Shown here piece by piece: positions 4,556-6,057 of a DNA stretch of 6,057 nt. Below the pieces are notes generated by a model. That model made no database searches. It was not told the DNA's origin and saw only the letters and a program-made list of their open reading frames with translations. The position numbers and the translations under genes were made by a program. Source of the stretch: Bacteroidales bacterium (GTDB lineage: Bacteria > Bacteroidota > Bacteroidia > Bacteroidales > VadinHA17); assembly GCA_027451265.1 (NCBI GenBank), contig DAIDJT010000162.1, positions 1 through 6,057 of the forward strand, in the 5' to 3' direction. The stretch's first letter is position 1, and every line of letters begins with the position of its first letter.

Positions 4556-6057
4556 ATGATTGAAGGTCTTTTCTGGATAGCGCCCATATCAGCGGTGCTT
4601 GCCTTGCTTTTTGCATGGATATTCTACAGGGGTATGGTAAAGGCTCCTGCCGGCAACGACAGGATGCAGGAGATTGCCGGATACGTCAGTGAAGGCGCCA
4701 TGGCTTATCTTAAGCGCCAGTACAGCGTTGTATTCAAGGTGTTTATGATACTGGTGGTACTGCTTCTGATACTGGCTTACATGGGGGTTCAGAACCCGTT
4801 TGTGCCTATTGCGTTCCTCACCGGGGGGTTCTTCTCAGGACTCTGCGGCTACCTTGGGATGAAGACTGCAACCATGGCATCCTCAAGGACTGCCCAGGGT
4901 GCATCAGTCTCCCTGAACAGGGGTCTGAAGATCGCTTTCCGCAGCGGTGCCGTGATGGGGCTTGTTGTTGTCGGCTTCGGCCTGCTCGACATTGTGCTCT
5001 GGTTTCTGATCCTGAACTACCTGGTATTTACTCCGGAGAACATGGTTGAAGGTTGGAAATGGCTCGGCCTTACATTCGTCCAGCCTGGGACTGACCAGCA
5101 CACAAAGATGATCGAAATGACCGCAACCATGCTTACATTCGGTATGGGTGCCTCTACACAGGCTCTCTTTGCACGCGTGGGCGGCGGTATCTTCACCAAG
5201 GCTGCCGATGTAGGCGCTGACCTTGTTGGGAAGGTGGAAGCCGGTATTCCCGAGGATGACCCGCGCAACCCTGCAACCATCGCTGACAACGTTGGCGATA
5301 ACGTGGGTGACGTGGCAGGCATGGGAGCCGATCTTTATGAATCATATGCAGGATCCATATTATCCACTGCAGCCCTGGGAGCAGCGCTGCCGTTATTAAG
5401 TGCCAATGATCAGATCAAGGCAATAATCTCGCCGATGATAGTAGCCGCTGTGGGGATACTGCTCTCCATCGCCGGCGTATACATGGTCCGTACCAAGGAG
5501 CAGGCCACCCAGAAAAACCTGCTTAACGCACTGTTGCTTGGAACTGGGGGCAGTTCCGCCCTTATACTGGTGGCGGTAGCCTTTCTGGCATTCCTCGGCT
5601 GGATTTCATGGGGTGTATTCGGTGCTGTGGTGGCAGGACTTGCTGCCGGTGTGATAATCGGTCAGTCTACTGAATATTTTACTTCAGACGAATATAAACC
5701 GACAAAGGGAATTGCAAAACAGACGCAGCAGGGACCGGCTACTACTATTATTGAAGGAATGGCTGTAGGTATGATGTCATCATGGGTGCCGGTTCTTGTT
5801 ATTGCTGCTGCCATTATTGCTGCATACGGCTTTGCCGGCGGTTTCACAAGCTTCTCTCACGGGGTTTACGGTATTGGCTTTGCAGCAGTAGGGATGCTCT
5901 CAACGCTTGGCATTACGCTGGCAACTGATGCATTCGGCCCCATTGCAGACAACGCCGGCGGAAACGCAGAAATGTCTCATCTTCCCAAGGAGGTGCGTGA
6001 ACGTACTGACGCCCTCGATGCACTTGGTAACACCACAGCTGCAACAGGGAAGGGATT
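4556..6057 (+). CDS. hppA: K+-dependent ion-pumping membrane pyrophosphatase (3' truncated by window)
   Basis: Membrane pyrophosphatases hydrolyse PPi and pump H+ and/or Na+ across the cytoplasmic membrane. From the ATG at 4556 the frame is open for 500 codons to the window edge. The family is about 650-800 residues, so the last third lies outside. Hydrophobic segments begin at residues 5-24 and recur through the protein. The PPi site is present: DVGADLVGKVE (218-228), IPEDDPRNPATIADN (231-245) and DNVGDNVGDVAGMGADLYES (244-263), then GPATTIIEG (393-401) and DAFGPIADNAGGN (458-470). GNTTAATGKG (491-500) has Ala495, not Lys, at the position that decides K+ dependence (12.46 in family numbering), so the enzyme should need K+. 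The gate glutamate is Glu262, three residues after Asp259, as in the Na+-pumping Thermotoga enzyme; plant H+ pumps carry it one turn later. Na+ or Na+/H+ transport is therefore favoured over pure H+ pumping. No Shine-Dalgarno is visible. Confidence 0.95.
   Translation, partial: MIEGLFWIAPISAVLALLFAWIFYRGMVKAPAGNDRMQEIAGYVSEGAMAYLKRQYSVVFKVFMILVVLLLILAYMGVQNPFVPIAFLTGGFFSGLCGYLGMKTATMASSRTAQGASVSLNRGLKIAFRSGAVMGLVVVGFGLLDIVLWFLILNYLVFTPENMVEGWKWLGLTFVQPGTDQHTKMIEMTATMLTFGMGASTQALFARVGGGIFTKAADVGADLVGKVEAGIPEDDPRNPATIADNVGDNVGDVAGMGADLYESYAGSILSTAALGAALPLLSANDQIKAIISPMIVAAVGILLSIAGVYMVRTKEQATQKNLLNALLLGTGGSSALILVAVAFLAFLGWISWGVFGAVVAGLAAGVIIGQSTEYFTSDEYKPTKGIAKQTQQGPATTIIEGMAVGMMSSWVPVLVIAAAIIAAYGFAGGFTSFSHGVYGIGFAAVGMLSTLGITLATDAFGPIADNAGGNAEMSHLPKEVRERTDALDALGNTTAATGKG

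Noticed and set aside
4745..4780. Direct repeat of TGATACTGG in hppA
   Set aside because: It encodes hydrophobic membrane-helix residues with similar codons and has no other repeat character.

Overview
The window looks like a chromosomal core region of a Bacteroidota bacterium with roughly balanced G+C. The evidence is a Bacteroidota-type RimM, a DUF2807 'head GIN' secreted protein, a periplasmic S9D peptidase, and AT-rich upstream gaps carrying the Bacteroidota -7 promoter motif TAnnTTTG. No mobile element, CRISPR array, tRNA or rRNA gene was seen. A K+-dependent membrane pyrophosphatase with Na+-type gate chemistry would suit an anaerobic or energy-limited member of class Bacteroidia, but that placement is inference.

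Layout. Positions 1-45 are the last codons of a plus-strand gene, most likely rpsP (ribosomal protein S16). After a 44-base gap with a terminator-like hairpin comes rimM (90-584), the 16S rRNA processing factor. A 92-base gap leads to a secreted DUF2807 protein with seven SGSG repeats (677-1372). It is exactly tail-to-tail, with no intervening base, with a minus-strand tsaC/ywlC-type gene (1373-1969) for the t6A tRNA modification. A 100-base AT-rich divergent gap separates this from a large plus-strand secreted S9D peptidase (2070-4481), a relative of the plant chloroplast glutamyl endopeptidase. After a 74-base promoter-bearing gap, hppA (4556-6057), a membrane-integral pyrophosphatase, runs off the right edge.

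How the genes relate. rpsP, rimM and tsaC all serve ribosome or tRNA maturation, but only rpsP and rimM are likely to share a transcript. The DUF2807 protein and the peptidase are envelope proteins with separate roles. HppA conserves energy from pyrophosphate released by biosynthesis. The region reads as housekeeping genes and I do not see a new multi-gene system.

The most unusual signal is at the DNA level. A strong GC-rich hairpin followed by six T's, with the form of an intrinsic terminator, lies inside the rimM coding sequence (182-230), downstream of the weaker terminator-like hairpin between rpsP and rimM (51-71). Together they could make a two-step attenuator that sets RimM far below S16. 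The tail-to-tail gene junction at 1372/1373 also sits in or beside the loop of its own hairpin.
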